Shown here: in pieces, positions 1-7,547 of the stretch
Position numbering within the stretch: position 1 is the first letter of the stretch
How the letters are laid out: every line of letters starts with the position of its first letter
Origin: Aquiluna sp.
GTDB taxonomy: Bacteria; Actinomycetota; Actinomycetes; Actinomycetales; Microbacteriaceae
Length of the DNA: 26,375 nucleotides
NCBI GenBank assembly: GCA_018402615.1
Contig: JAGYIH010000009.1
Location: 1 to 26,375 of the forward strand
Direction: 5' to 3'
Position numbers and translations under genes: made by a program
The notes under the pieces: generated by a model
Told to the model about the DNA's origin: nothing
Seen by the model: the letters and a program-made list of their open reading frames with translations, nothing else
Database searches by the model: none

Positions 1-1290
1 ACCGCGGAACAAGAAGCTGGCCTCACGGATGTTCGGGAGATCCAGAAGCAGCATGACCACTCTGGTTAGACCCATGCCAAAACCACCGTGGGTGGGCGCT
101 CCATAGCGGAAGAAGTCCATGTAGAAGCCAAGACCCTCAGGGTCTAGGCCCTTGTCCTTGGCCTGGGCTTCCAAGACTTCAATCCGGTGCTCACGCTGAG
201 CACCGGTGGTGATTTCGGTGCCCTTCCAGATCAGGTCATAGCTCTTGGTGATGCTTTCGTCGTGCTCGTGACGCATGTGGTAGAAGGGCCTTATGTTCTT
301 CGGGTAATCGGTCAGGAATACAAACTCGTGACCAAACTTCTCCAGCGCGTGAGCGGCAATTTGACGCTCGCCCTCAGGATCTAGGTCTCCATCTTGACGA
401 GGGACCTTATAACCGCGGGCCTCAATGATGGTGTGCGCCTCTGCAAGCGGAATGCGTGGGAACGGGGTCTGTGGAACCTTTACCTCGAAGCCGTAAAGCT
501 TCTCGATTTCCTCACCGTGTTTTTCCTTCACAGCCGCGATGGCCTTGACCATGAGCTGCTCCTGGAAAGCCATGACATCCTCATGGGAATCAATAAAGCT
601 CATCTCCATGTCAACCGACACAAACTCTGTTGCGTGGCGTGAGGTGAAGGATGGGTCGGCCCTAAAAACTGGTCCAATTTCAAAGACTCGACCAAGACCT
701 GCAGCCATAGCCATCTGCTTGTAGAACTGAGGTGACTGGGCGAGGTAGGCGTGGGTCTCAAAGTACTCAAGCTTGAACAGCTCGGCGTGCGACTCTGATG
801 GTGAGGCCATGAGCTTCGGGGAGTGCATCTCGACAAAGTCGTTTTCCAACCAGTGCTCACGCCAGGTCTTTTCAATGGTTGTCTGCACCCGCATCATCAG
901 GTTTAGCTCTGGACGACGGAAGTCCAAGAATCTCCAGTCCAAGCGCTTGTCGATTGAGGTGTCATCGGCAATTGGGCTGTCCGGCAGCGAAACCGAGACA
1001 ACAGTTAGGTCGGTCAGCAAAATCTCAATACCGCCAAGCTTCACGCGCTCGTCGTGCTTTAGGTTGCCGTGGATTTCAACAAAGCTGCCATTGGTGATTG
1101 CGCTTACCTTGTCAGCAAGGGCATCCTCATCGGCTGGGCGTGGGTAGGTGACCTGCACGCTTCCCGATTCGTCTCGAATGATGATGAACTGAATCCGCTT
1201 TTGATCGCGCAGCGTCTCCACCCAGCCACCAATTGAAACCGGGCCATCCTGGCTGTTGCCGAGCTGGTTAATTAGCTTGCGGTTCTGCAT
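1..1290 (-). CDS. aspS: Aspartate--tRNA ligase, short type (partial, C-terminus off window)
   Basis: Class IIb aminoacyl-tRNA synthetase that charges tRNA-Asp, and in lineages without AsnRS also tRNA-Asn, with aspartate in the cytoplasm. The frame reads from ATG at 1290 to the left edge without a stop (430 codons). An N-terminal OB-fold (about residues 15-105) precedes the catalytic core, with motif 2 visible as FEIGPVFRADPSFTSRHATE and motif 3 as GFGMGLTRVVMLLL close to the edge. Only about 6-10 residues seem to be missing. The size and lack of a GAD insertion match the archaeal/short-type AspRS and not the ~590-residue bacterial form. This type is often non-discriminating, with GatCAB completing Asn-tRNA; that role is inference from the family. 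AGAGGA lies 7 nt before the start, so translation is probably from a leadered mRNA. It diverges from the histidine phosphatase gene. AsnRS is the alternative name, but the TSRHATEF region fits AspRS-type proteins. Confidence 0.9.
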   Translation of the reverse strand, partial: MQNRKLINQLGNSQDGPVSIGGWVETLRDQKRIQFIIIRDESGSVQVTYPRPADEDALADKVSAITNGSFVEIHGNLKHDERVKLGGIEILLTDLTVVSVSLPDSPIADDTSIDKRLDWRFLDFRRPELNLMMRVQTTIEKTWREHWLENDFVEMHSPKLMASPSESHAELFKLEYFETHAYLAQSPQFYKQMAMAAGLGRVFEIGPVFRADPSFTSRHATEFVSVDMEMSFIDSHEDVMAFQEQLMVKAIAAVKEKHGEEIEKLYGFEVKVPQTPFPRIPLAEAHTIIEARGYKVPRQDGDLDPEGERQIAAHALEKFGHEFVFLTDYPKNIRPFYHMRHEHDESITKSYDLIWKGTEITTGAQREHRIEVLEAQAKDKGLDPEGLGFYMDFFRYGAPTHGGFGMGLTRVVMLLLDLPNIREASFLFRG

Positions 1291-1331
1291 TTAGAAATCC
1301 TCTGAGAGTGTGCTGAGTGCATCAATTCCCT

Positions 1332-1352
1332 AAGTTTAGCGAAGGTAAACTT
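1332..1352. promoter_or_regulatory. Back-to-back aspS / histidine phosphatase promoters
   Basis: An inverted repeat AAGTTTA (1332-1338) and TAAACTT (1346-1352), separated by 7 nt, places a TAAACT box on each strand facing outwards. The plus box (1346-1351) ends exactly 7 nt before the ATG at 1359, the geometry of a leaderless transcript. The minus box would start transcription near 1326, giving aspS a leader of about 35 nt with an AGAGGA ribosome site. No good -35 is visible on either side. Promoter function is inferred from position only. Confidence 0.5.
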
Positions 1353-1358
1353 TTAGTT

Positions 1359-2000
1359 ATGCCCGCCTCTCGCCTTCACCTCGTGCGCCACGGGGAAGTT
1401 TTTAATCCTCAGGGCGTGCTCTATGAGCGGATCGACGGCTTTGAGCTGAGTGAAACCGGCCACCAAATGGCTGCTGCAGCCGCCTCCGAACTGGTTGCCA
1501 ACGGCAGGCAGGTCACAAGATTGCTGGCCTCACCACTTTTGAGAGCTCAGCAATCAGCTGCACCAATTGCTCAAGCTTTCGGCTTGGAGATAGAGACCGA
1601 ACCCCGGGTCATTGAACCCTGGAACAAGTTCAAGGGCCTAAGGATGGGCCCAAAAGCGCTTCTAACCAGGCCATCACTCGCACTGAGTCTTTATAACCCG
1701 ACCCGACCAAGCTGGGGTGAACCGTTTACCCAAATTGCCAATCGCATGATTGACGCCACTTTGGAAGCCTGGCAAGAGACCCCCGAGGGGGACGTGGTGA
1801 TTGTCAGCCACCAGCTTCCAATCTGGATGCTCTACCGCTCCAGCCAGGGCTTGAGATTGCCCCATGACCCAAGACGGCGTCGCTGCTCGCTGTCCTCAAT
1901 CACTTCCTTTGAGGTGATTGGAGGCAGGTTGCAAGAGCTCTCCTACTCCGAACCCGGCCTAGCGCTGGCCAAGAATGCTGTCGACGGAGGAGCGGTCTAA
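1359..2000 (+). CDS. Histidine phosphatase family protein (phosphoglycerate mutase-like)
   Basis: Cytoplasmic member of the histidine phosphatase superfamily, 213 residues. The catalytic LVRHGE motif lies at residues 7-12 from the chosen start, and the second conserved histidine appears in VSHQLPIW near residue 150. SETGHQMAAAAASEL and LLASPLLRAQQSA are the usual helix and substrate-pocket segments. The substrate cannot be told from sequence; annotation as phosphoglycerate mutase would be over-precise. I chose ATG 1359 over the in-frame ATG 1317 because it starts right before the family's first strand and has a TAAACT box 7 nt upstream. Its TAA overlaps the next ATG by one base (TAATG), so it is the first gene of the cytochrome c maturation run. 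It precedes thioredoxin/ResB genes in many Actinobacteria, but its link to cytochrome assembly is unknown. Confidence 0.85.
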   Translation: MPASRLHLVRHGEVFNPQGVLYERIDGFELSETGHQMAAAAASELVANGRQVTRLLASPLLRAQQSAAPIAQAFGLEIETEPRVIEPWNKFKGLRMGPKALLTRPSLALSLYNPTRPSWGEPFTQIANRMIDATLEAWQETPEGDVVIVSHQLPIWMLYRSSQGLRLPHDPRRRRCSLSSITSFEVIGGRLQELSYSEPGLALAKNAVDGGAV

Positions 2001-2608
2001 TGCTCAAAAGATCTACCGTTCGAGTATTGAGCCTGAGCCTTGTTGCGCTGCTGGTCGCGTCTACTGCGCTAAGCCTGATGGGTTGCACTCAAGACCCACT
2101 TGCCCAGCAGTTTCAAGCCGGTGACAACAAGAACTACATTGCCGGTGATGGCACCGTCACGGAATTTGCAATTGATCAGCGTCCGAGCTTTGAGCCCTGG
2201 ACAGGCATCACCGAGAGTGGCTTTGGTCTTGATAGCGCTGCTTTAGAAGGCCGGGTAGTGGTTATGAACTGGTGGTATGCAGCCTGTGCTCCATGCCGTG
2301 CGGAGGCTCCTGACCTGGTTGCGCTCTACGAAGAGTTCAATGCCCAGGGAGTCGAGTTTGTAGGCGTTAATGTCAGAGACTCAGCTGCTACCGCGCTGGC
2401 TTTTGACCGAAACTTTGGAATCGAGTTTCCATCCGTGATGGACCAGCTCTCTGGAAATGTTTCGCTGGCTTTCACCGGTGTGGTTTCACCAGCCGCAGTG
2501 CCAACCACAATCGTGATTGACAGGGAGGGCAATATTTCCGCCAGAATTCTGGGCCGGATTGACGCTGGAATTCTCAGCACGCTGATCGAGACGGTGCTTT
2601 CAGAATGA
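2000..2608 (+). CDS. resA: TlpA/ResA-like thiol-disulfide lipoprotein
   Basis: Membrane-anchored extracytoplasmic thioredoxin-like protein, 202 residues. It has a basic N-terminus, a hydrophobic stretch, and a lipobox LMGC that would place the lipidated cysteine at residue 29. The thioredoxin fold follows with the redox motif WYAACAPC (CAPC at 96-99) and a cis-proline region AVPTTIVID. In cytochrome c maturation system II such proteins reduce the CXXCH cysteines of apocytochrome c before haem attachment, receiving electrons from CcdA, which is the next gene. The gene overlaps its upstream neighbour by 1 nt and the downstream ccdA by 4 nt (ATGA). GGAGG at 1986-1990 is a good ribosome site. The symbol is given by analogy with Bacillus ResA; the general family TlpA/DsbE is certain, the exact partner is inferred from context. 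Confidence 0.88.
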   Translation: MLKRSTVRVLSLSLVALLVASTALSLMGCTQDPLAQQFQAGDNKNYIAGDGTVTEFAIDQRPSFEPWTGITESGFGLDSAALEGRVVVMNWWYAACAPCRAEAPDLVALYEEFNAQGVEFVGVNVRDSAATALAFDRNFGIEFPSVMDQLSGNVSLAFTGVVSPAAVPTTIVIDREGNISARILGRIDAGILSTLIETVLSE

Positions 2609-3327
2609 GCCCGGGCGACGTAATACTCTCGGGGTCGATGCTGCTGGCACTGCCCTTGGCGCTATTGGCCGGAATCGTCACCTTTGTATCACCGTGCGTG
2701 CTGCCCCTGGTCCCCGGTTACCTCGGCTACATCTCTGGATCGGCAAGTACTAAGACCAAGGTCATGGCGGGCTCGGTGTTATTTGTTTTGGGCTTCACCG
2801 CGGTGTTTGTAACCCTTGGCGTTCTGGCAGGAACCGCGGGGTTGATCTTTATGGCCCAGAACCAATGGGTTCAGCTGGTTTTGGGTGCCCTGGTGGTGGT
2901 TTTTGGACTTGTACTGATTGGTCAGTTTGGGTTTTTGCAGCGAACCATCAAGCTGCCGGTCAGCCCCAGGGTCGGGCTTTTCGGGGCGCCACTTTTGGGA
3001 GTTGTTTTTGCATTTGGTTGGACACCCTGCATTGGTCCAACGCTGTCGGCAGTTTTGGTTTTGGCCTCTGACACTGGCGATCCGGTCCGCGGGGGAATCT
3101 TGGCAACGGTTTACTCGTTAGGCATAGGCCTACCCTTTATCGCGATTGCGGCTGGCTTCAGCTGGGCCACCAAATCGGTTGACTTTGTGAAGCGTCATCT
3201 CAGAATATTCAACCTGGTTGGCGGTGGGTTATTGGTTTTGATTGGAATTCTGCTCATGACGGGTTTGTGGAACCGCTTCACAATGTGGCTTCAGGTGGTG
3301 ATTGGTGACTTCACAGTTATCCTCTAG
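2605..3327 (+). CDS. ccdA: Cytochrome c biogenesis protein CcdA (DsbD membrane core)
   Basis: Polytopic membrane protein of 240 residues with about six transmembrane helices, matching the CcdA family length. It moves electrons from cytoplasmic thioredoxin across the membrane to the extracytoplasmic thioredoxin-like protein encoded just upstream. The two essential cysteines are seen in FVSPCVLPLVPGYLGY (C31) and FGWTPCIGP (C142), each in its conserved proline-flanked setting. The start codon overlaps the upstream stop (ATGA), and its 3' end overlaps the start of resB by about 23 nt, so the run is likely one transcript with coupled translation. Nothing is missing or truncated. The alternative, a generic DsbD-like transporter for another pathway, is unlikely given ResB and CcsB directly downstream. 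Confidence 0.95.
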   Translation: MSPGDVILSGSMLLALPLALLAGIVTFVSPCVLPLVPGYLGYISGSASTKTKVMAGSVLFVLGFTAVFVTLGVLAGTAGLIFMAQNQWVQLVLGALVVVFGLVLIGQFGFLQRTIKLPVSPRVGLFGAPLLGVVFAFGWTPCIGPTLSAVLVLASDTGDPVRGGILATVYSLGIGLPFIAIAAGFSWATKSVDFVKRHLRIFNLVGGGLLVLIGILLMTGLWNRFTMWLQVVIGDFTVIL

Positions 3328-4813
3328 CCTGCTGTTTTGGCCTCGCTGGGTATGGCGCCAGCTCACATCGATGCGCACCGCGCTGTTCCTGCTTTTGTTC
3401 CTGGCACTTGCCGCTGTTCCGGGCTCGGTCTATCCGCAGCGCAGTGCTGACCCCAATGGCGTGCGGCTTTACTACAGCGAACAACCTGAGTTTGCTGCGG
3501 TCCTAGATTCAATGCAGCTGTTCGACGTCTACACCTCTGTCTGGTTCTCGGCCATCTACATTTTGCTGTTTGTGTCACTGGTTGGCTGCGTCTTGCCGCG
3601 CACCAAAATCCACTGGCAGGCCATGCTGGCAAAACCAGTTCAGACTCCCACCAACCTGGAACGAATGCCAGCTTTTACAAAGCTTGAAGCGAGTGAACCC
3701 ATCATCGAGGGCGCACAGCAGACCTTGAAGGGCTTGGGCTTTAGAACTGAGATCCAAGGAAACTCAGTCAGCGCGGAGCGCGGCTACATCAAAGAGACAG
3801 GAAACCTGGTCTTTCACTACGCGCTAGTTGGTGTTCTGGTTGCCGTTGGTCTTGGTGGTGCTTTTGCATACTCGGGTCAGCGAGTACTGGTTGAGGGCGA
3901 CGTATTTGTAAATAACCTGGCAAGCTATGACGCCTTTTCTCCGGGACCATTTTTCTCAGAGGATGAACTGCAGCCATTTAAGATGCGGCTGGATAACTTT
4001 GAGGTGATCTACGACCTACAGAACCGGGCCAATCGTGGTATCCCACTTGACTTCATTGCCTCGGTCACCCGGACCGTGGATGGCGTGGATGAGGCAATTG
4101 ACGTGCGGGTAAACCAACCTGCACCGGTGCCCGGCGCGAATGTGTTTCTCACCGGCAATGGTTTTGCCCCGGTCATTACCCTGCGGGATGGCCAGGGGAA
4201 TATTTCGTTTTCTGGGCCAAGTGTGTTTCTGCCGCAGGATGGCAATATGACCTCGCTGGGCGTAATCAAGGCACCTGATTCACTGCCAGAGCAGGTTGGC
4301 ATCATCGCATTTTTCTATCCGACCGCTCAGGAATTGGCCTCGGGGGCATATGCCTCGATCTACCCGGACCCGTTTATCCCGCTGATGACGATGAACGTCT
4401 ACACCGGTGATCTTGGTCTGGATCAGGGCATCCCCAGAAACGTCTTCGCTCTTGACACCACGGAGATGCAACTTATTGCGGGTCGAGACGGCCCCAACCC
4501 GCCTTTGATGTTGGAGGTTGGCGACACGGTCCAGCTGCCAAATGGACTTGGCAGCGTGAGCTTTGACGGGCTGCTGCGCTTTGCATCTTTGGACATCGCC
4601 TATAACCCCGGGGGGATATGGGTGCTGGTGTTTTCGATGCTCGCACTGTTTGCGCTAATGGCTTCACTGCTTATTCCCAGACGCAGAGTTTGGGTAAGGC
4701 AGCTGGAGGATGGAACAATAGAGCTAGCTGCCCTGGCTCGTGGCGATGATGCCAAGCTTGATGACTTTTTAGAAAGAGTCAAACAGGACCTTGAAAAGAA
4801 GATGACTAAATGA
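3305..4813 (+). CDS. resB: Cytochrome c biogenesis protein ResB
   Basis: Membrane subunit of the system II haem-handling/cytochrome c synthase complex, working with CcsB from the next gene. The 502-residue protein has a conserved start WRQLTSMRTALFLLLFLALA and VPGSVYPQR. It has three N-terminal transmembrane helices (about residues 22-45, 78-98, 160-185), a large extracytoplasmic domain, and a last helix near 440-460 followed by a cytoplasmic tail. That is the ResB family pattern. GTG 3305 is preferred over TTG 3302 because AGGTGG (3293-3298) sits 6 nt before the GTG and only 3 nt before the TTG. A later ATG at 3371 would cut off conserved residues. It overlaps ccdA by 23 nt and ccsB by 4 nt (ATGA). 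Confidence 0.93.
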   Translation: MTSQLSSSLLFWPRWVWRQLTSMRTALFLLLFLALAAVPGSVYPQRSADPNGVRLYYSEQPEFAAVLDSMQLFDVYTSVWFSAIYILLFVSLVGCVLPRTKIHWQAMLAKPVQTPTNLERMPAFTKLEASEPIIEGAQQTLKGLGFRTEIQGNSVSAERGYIKETGNLVFHYALVGVLVAVGLGGAFAYSGQRVLVEGDVFVNNLASYDAFSPGPFFSEDELQPFKMRLDNFEVIYDLQNRANRGIPLDFIASVTRTVDGVDEAIDVRVNQPAPVPGANVFLTGNGFAPVITLRDGQGNISFSGPSVFLPQDGNMTSLGVIKAPDSLPEQVGIIAFFYPTAQELASGAYASIYPDPFIPLMTMNVYTGDLGLDQGIPRNVFALDTTEMQLIAGRDGPNPPLMLEVGDTVQLPNGLGSVSFDGLLRFASLDIAYNPGGIWVLVFSMLALFALMASLLIPRRRVWVRQLEDGTIELAALARGDDAKLDDFLERVKQDLEKKMTK

Positions 4814-5682
4814 TTCCAGTATTGAATGAGCCACTGTCCCAGGTTTCACTGCTGTTTGTCACCGCAGCCATGGGCTTTTTGGCGCTTGCGCTGATGCTGT
4901 TCTCATTCAACCTGGTTCAGCTGGTGAAAAGCGATGGTTCGACCCCGCAGATAAGCAAGGGCGAGCGCGTTGGGTTTGTGCTGTTGTGGGTCGCAACAAT
5001 CGTGTTGGGAATCGGGGTTGTGCTCAGGGGTATTGCGGCCAGTCGAGTGCCGTGGGCAAACATGTACGAGTTTGCGATTTCGTCCGCCTTCCTAATCCTT
5101 TTGATCTACCTAACGGCTCTGAGCATCAAGGATCTAAAGTTCATCGCAACCTTTATCACCGGCTTTACGCTAATCACGCTGTTTGCATCGGTGTCACTTT
5201 TCTACGTTGAGGTCAAGGCACTGATGCCGGCGCTGCAGAGTTTTTGGCTTGTTATCCACGTGGTGGTGGCGATTTTGGCAACCGGCTTTTTTGCGGTTGC
5301 GGCCGGCCTGCACATCTCCTATTTGCTCAAGGCCAGCAGCTTTGCTAAAAAGCTCATGAATCTTTTTCCATCACTTGAACAGTTAGAGCGTTTGGCCTAT
5401 CGGTTCAACATCGTTGGTTTTGTGCTTTGGAGCTTCACCCTGATTGCGGGAGCAATCTGGGCGGAGCGAGCCTGGCACCGGTTCTGGGGCTGGGACACCA
5501 AAGAGGTCTGGACCTTCATCATTTGGGTGCTGTATGCCGGCTACCTACACGCCATGGCAACCAGAGGTTGGACTGGCAAGCGGGCCGCATGGTTAGGTCT
5601 GATCGCGTTTTTCTCGGTGATCTTCAACTTCACCATCGTGAACCTGTTCTTCAAGGGTTTGCACGTTTACTCGGGGCTATAA
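4810..5682 (+). CDS. ccsB: Cytochrome c biogenesis protein CcsB/ResC (CcsA family)
   Basis: Integral membrane haem lyase subunit, 290 residues with about eight helices. The haem-binding WWD-type segment appears as HRFWGWDTKEVWTFIIWVLY, and conserved histidines are present in VIHVVVAI, YLHAMATRGW and near the C-terminus (GLHVY). With ResB it exports haem and attaches it to the CXXCH motif of apocytochromes outside the membrane. It starts inside the resB stop (ATGA) and ends the plus-strand run. Its last 6 nt overlap the 3' end of menC on the other strand, so no terminator fits between the two. Names CcsA, CcsB and ResC are used for this family in different organisms; the family itself is clear. 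Confidence 0.94.
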   Translation: MIPVLNEPLSQVSLLFVTAAMGFLALALMLFSFNLVQLVKSDGSTPQISKGERVGFVLLWVATIVLGIGVVLRGIAASRVPWANMYEFAISSAFLILLIYLTALSIKDLKFIATFITGFTLITLFASVSLFYVEVKALMPALQSFWLVIHVVVAILATGFFAVAAGLHISYLLKASSFAKKLMNLFPSLEQLERLAYRFNIVGFVLWSFTLIAGAIWAERAWHRFWGWDTKEVWTFIIWVLYAGYLHAMATRGWTGKRAAWLGLIAFFSVIFNFTIVNLFFKGLHVYSGL

Positions 5683-6645
5683 AAGCTCCAGGCAGCGCTC
5701 CAAACGTTCACGCCAGAAGCGTTCTCGATCGGGGGAGACCCGGTAGCGCTCGAGCTTCTCTGGATCAAGCTCCGGTAGGGCTATCGAGATGCTGGCGTTC
5801 TGAACTTTGAGGGGCGTCTTGACTATGTCGTCGGTAAACAGGTTCTGGGTCCAAAGCCCACAGTCATAATCTAAGTTTTCCATGCTGCCCGCAAGATAGA
5901 GCCCCTGGGCAATGCCTAGCGAGCTCTCTAGAGCGGAGCTCACGACTATCTCCAAGCCGGACTCTTCAGCTATTGCCTTGGCCTTGGCCACTCCACCGAG
6001 CGGCTGCATCTTTATCACCGCGATATCTGCAGCCTGCTCCCTGGCCACCAAAAGTGGGTCGCTGGCTTTGCGTATCGACTCATCGGCAGCAATCTTTAGG
6101 TCGCTGCCAAGATCCCTAAGCGCTAAACGCAACTGAACCAATTCGGCAATGCTTTCAACCGGCTGTTCAAAGTATTCAAGTTCGATGTCCCGAAGCGATT
6201 CCAAAAGGTTGAGCGCTTGGTCGAGAGTGAAGCCGCCGTTGGCATCGAGGCGAATCTTTGTGTTTGGGTAAAGGTCTCTTACCGTCCTTATGCGAGCAAG
6301 GTCTTCTTGCAGGGCCTGCCCTTTTTCTGCGACCTTGATCTTCACGGTTCTGAATCCTGGAAAGTTTTCTAGCAGTTTTTCAACCTGATCGCTGTTCACT
6401 GCGGGCAAGGTGGCATTGACCGGGATTGCGTCGCGCTTGAGTTCAGGCAGGTCTTCATTCGCAAATGCCAGAGCGGCCTGCAGCCAGGTTGCGGCCTCTT
6501 GATCTTGGTATTCCAAAAATGGTGAGAATTCGGCATAGCGCTGTTGACCCCTGAAAATCATGAGCTCGCGGGAAGTGACCCCACGAAACGAAGTCTTGAG
6601 TGGCAGGCTCAATACCCTGATATCCACTAATTCTTGGGCGCTCAC
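5677..6645 (-). CDS. menC: o-Succinylbenzoate synthase MenC
   Basis: Enolase-superfamily enzyme that dehydrates SHCHC to o-succinylbenzoate in menaquinone synthesis. The 322-residue protein has the catalytic lysine pair in VKIKV (102/104), metal ligands in RLDANGGF (D134), YFEQP (E160) and AADES (D188), and the second catalytic lysine in VIKMQPLGG (K212). These are the MLE-subgroup signature, and the menB/menE/menA neighbours settle the specificity. N-succinylamino acid racemase activity, known as a side reaction in this family, cannot be excluded. The start is GTG 6645, preceded by TAGACT with a 6-nt gap and no Shine-Dalgarno, which suggests a leaderless message. It runs opposite to menB from a 17-nt shared promoter and overlaps the ccsB end by 6 nt. 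Confidence 0.93.
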   Translation of the reverse strand: MSAQELVDIRVLSLPLKTSFRGVTSRELMIFRGQQRYAEFSPFLEYQDQEAATWLQAALAFANEDLPELKRDAIPVNATLPAVNSDQVEKLLENFPGFRTVKIKVAEKGQALQEDLARIRTVRDLYPNTKIRLDANGGFTLDQALNLLESLRDIELEYFEQPVESIAELVQLRLALRDLGSDLKIAADESIRKASDPLLVAREQAADIAVIKMQPLGGVAKAKAIAEESGLEIVVSSALESSLGIAQGLYLAGSMENLDYDCGLWTQNLFTDDIVKTPLKVQNASISIALPELDPEKLERYRVSPDRERFWRERLERCLELL

Positions 6646-6650
6646 CCGAT

Positions 6651-6657
6651 TAGTCTA
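6651..6657. promoter_or_regulatory. Shared bidirectional -10 for menC and menB
   Basis: Only 17 nt separate the two start codons. The 7-mer TAGTCTA reads TAGTCT (6651-6656) on plus and TAGACT (6657-6652) on minus, each exactly 6 nt from its start codon (menB ATG 6663, menC GTG 6645). Both genes lack a ribosome site, as expected if each RNA begins at or next to the start codon. Two separate promoters would not fit this geometry without sharing the box. Function is inferred from symmetry and spacing. Confidence 0.6.
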
Positions 6658-6662
6658 GGTCT

Positions 6663-7547
6663 ATGCCAAATCAGGTTTCCGAGCTCTTTGATGCTTCGGT
6701 GTGGTCCACGGTTAGTGGTTTTGAGGACCTAACCGATGTCAGCTACCACCGTCACAACCAGTTGGGTGTTGTGCGGGTTGGGTTTTCTCGTCCCGAAGTC
6801 AGAAATGCGTTCCGTCCGCAGACAGTTGACGAGCTCTACCGAGCGCTGGATCACGCCCGCGCGCAGACCGATGTCGGAGTTGTGCTACTCACCGGAAATG
6901 GCCCATCGACCAAAGATGGCGGTTGGGCATTCTGCTCGGGCGGGGACCAAAGGGTTCGAGGCGATTCAGGTTATGAATACGGTGATGCATCAAGCGGCAG
7001 GCTCCACATCCTTGAGGTGCAGCGGCTAATTAGGTTTATGCCCAAGGTGGTAATTGCTCTGGTCTCGGGTTGGGCGGCAGGTGGCGGCCACTCACTAAAT
7101 GTCATCTGCGATCTGTCAATTGCCTCCAAGGAGCACGCTCGGTTCAAGCAAACCGATGCCGATGTTGGTTCTTTTGATGCCGGTTATGGCTCGGCGTATT
7201 TGGCTAAGCAGGTGGGGCAGAAGTTTGCTCGCGAGATCTTCTTTTTGGGTGAAGAGTACTCAGCGCAAAGGGCCTACGAGCTTGGTGTGGTGAACCGGGT
7301 GGTTCCACACAAGGACTTAGAACTCGAGGGCCTAAGGGTTGCAGAAACCATTCTGAGTAAATCCCCAACCGCAATTCGAATGCTGAAATACGCCATGAAT
7401 ATGGTTGACGACGGTCTTGTAGGACAGCAGCTGTTTGCGGGGGAAGCGACTCGATTGGCCTATGGCACCGCGGAGGCCAAGGAGGGCAAGGATGCCTTTT
7501 TGGAAAAGCGTAAGCCCGACTGGTCGGCCTATCCCTGGCACTTCTGA
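6663..7547 (+). CDS. menB: 1,4-Dihydroxy-2-naphthoyl-CoA synthase MenB
   Basis: Crotonase-family enzyme that closes the second ring of o-succinylbenzoyl-CoA to give DHNA-CoA. The 294 residues include the oxyanion-hole segment FCSGGDQRVRG (GGDQ at 93-96) and the diagnostic RFKQTDADVGSFDAGYGS. The Asp in QTD (D165) aligns with the carboxylate that marks the type II MenB enzymes such as that of Mycobacterium; E. coli-type enzymes have Gly there and need bicarbonate. So this is a bicarbonate-independent type by family knowledge. It starts from the promoter shared with menC, and its TGA overlaps menE's ATG by one base (TGATG), so menB-menE are coupled. A generic enoyl-CoA hydratase is ruled out by the VGSFD block and the context. 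Confidence 0.96.
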   Translation: MPNQVSELFDASVWSTVSGFEDLTDVSYHRHNQLGVVRVGFSRPEVRNAFRPQTVDELYRALDHARAQTDVGVVLLTGNGPSTKDGGWAFCSGGDQRVRGDSGYEYGDASSGRLHILEVQRLIRFMPKVVIALVSGWAAGGGHSLNVICDLSIASKEHARFKQTDADVGSFDAGYGSAYLAKQVGQKFAREIFFLGEEYSAQRAYELGVVNRVVPHKDLELEGLRVAETILSKSPTAIRMLKYAMNMVDDGLVGQQLFAGEATRLAYGTAEAKEGKDAFLEKRKPDWSAYPWHF

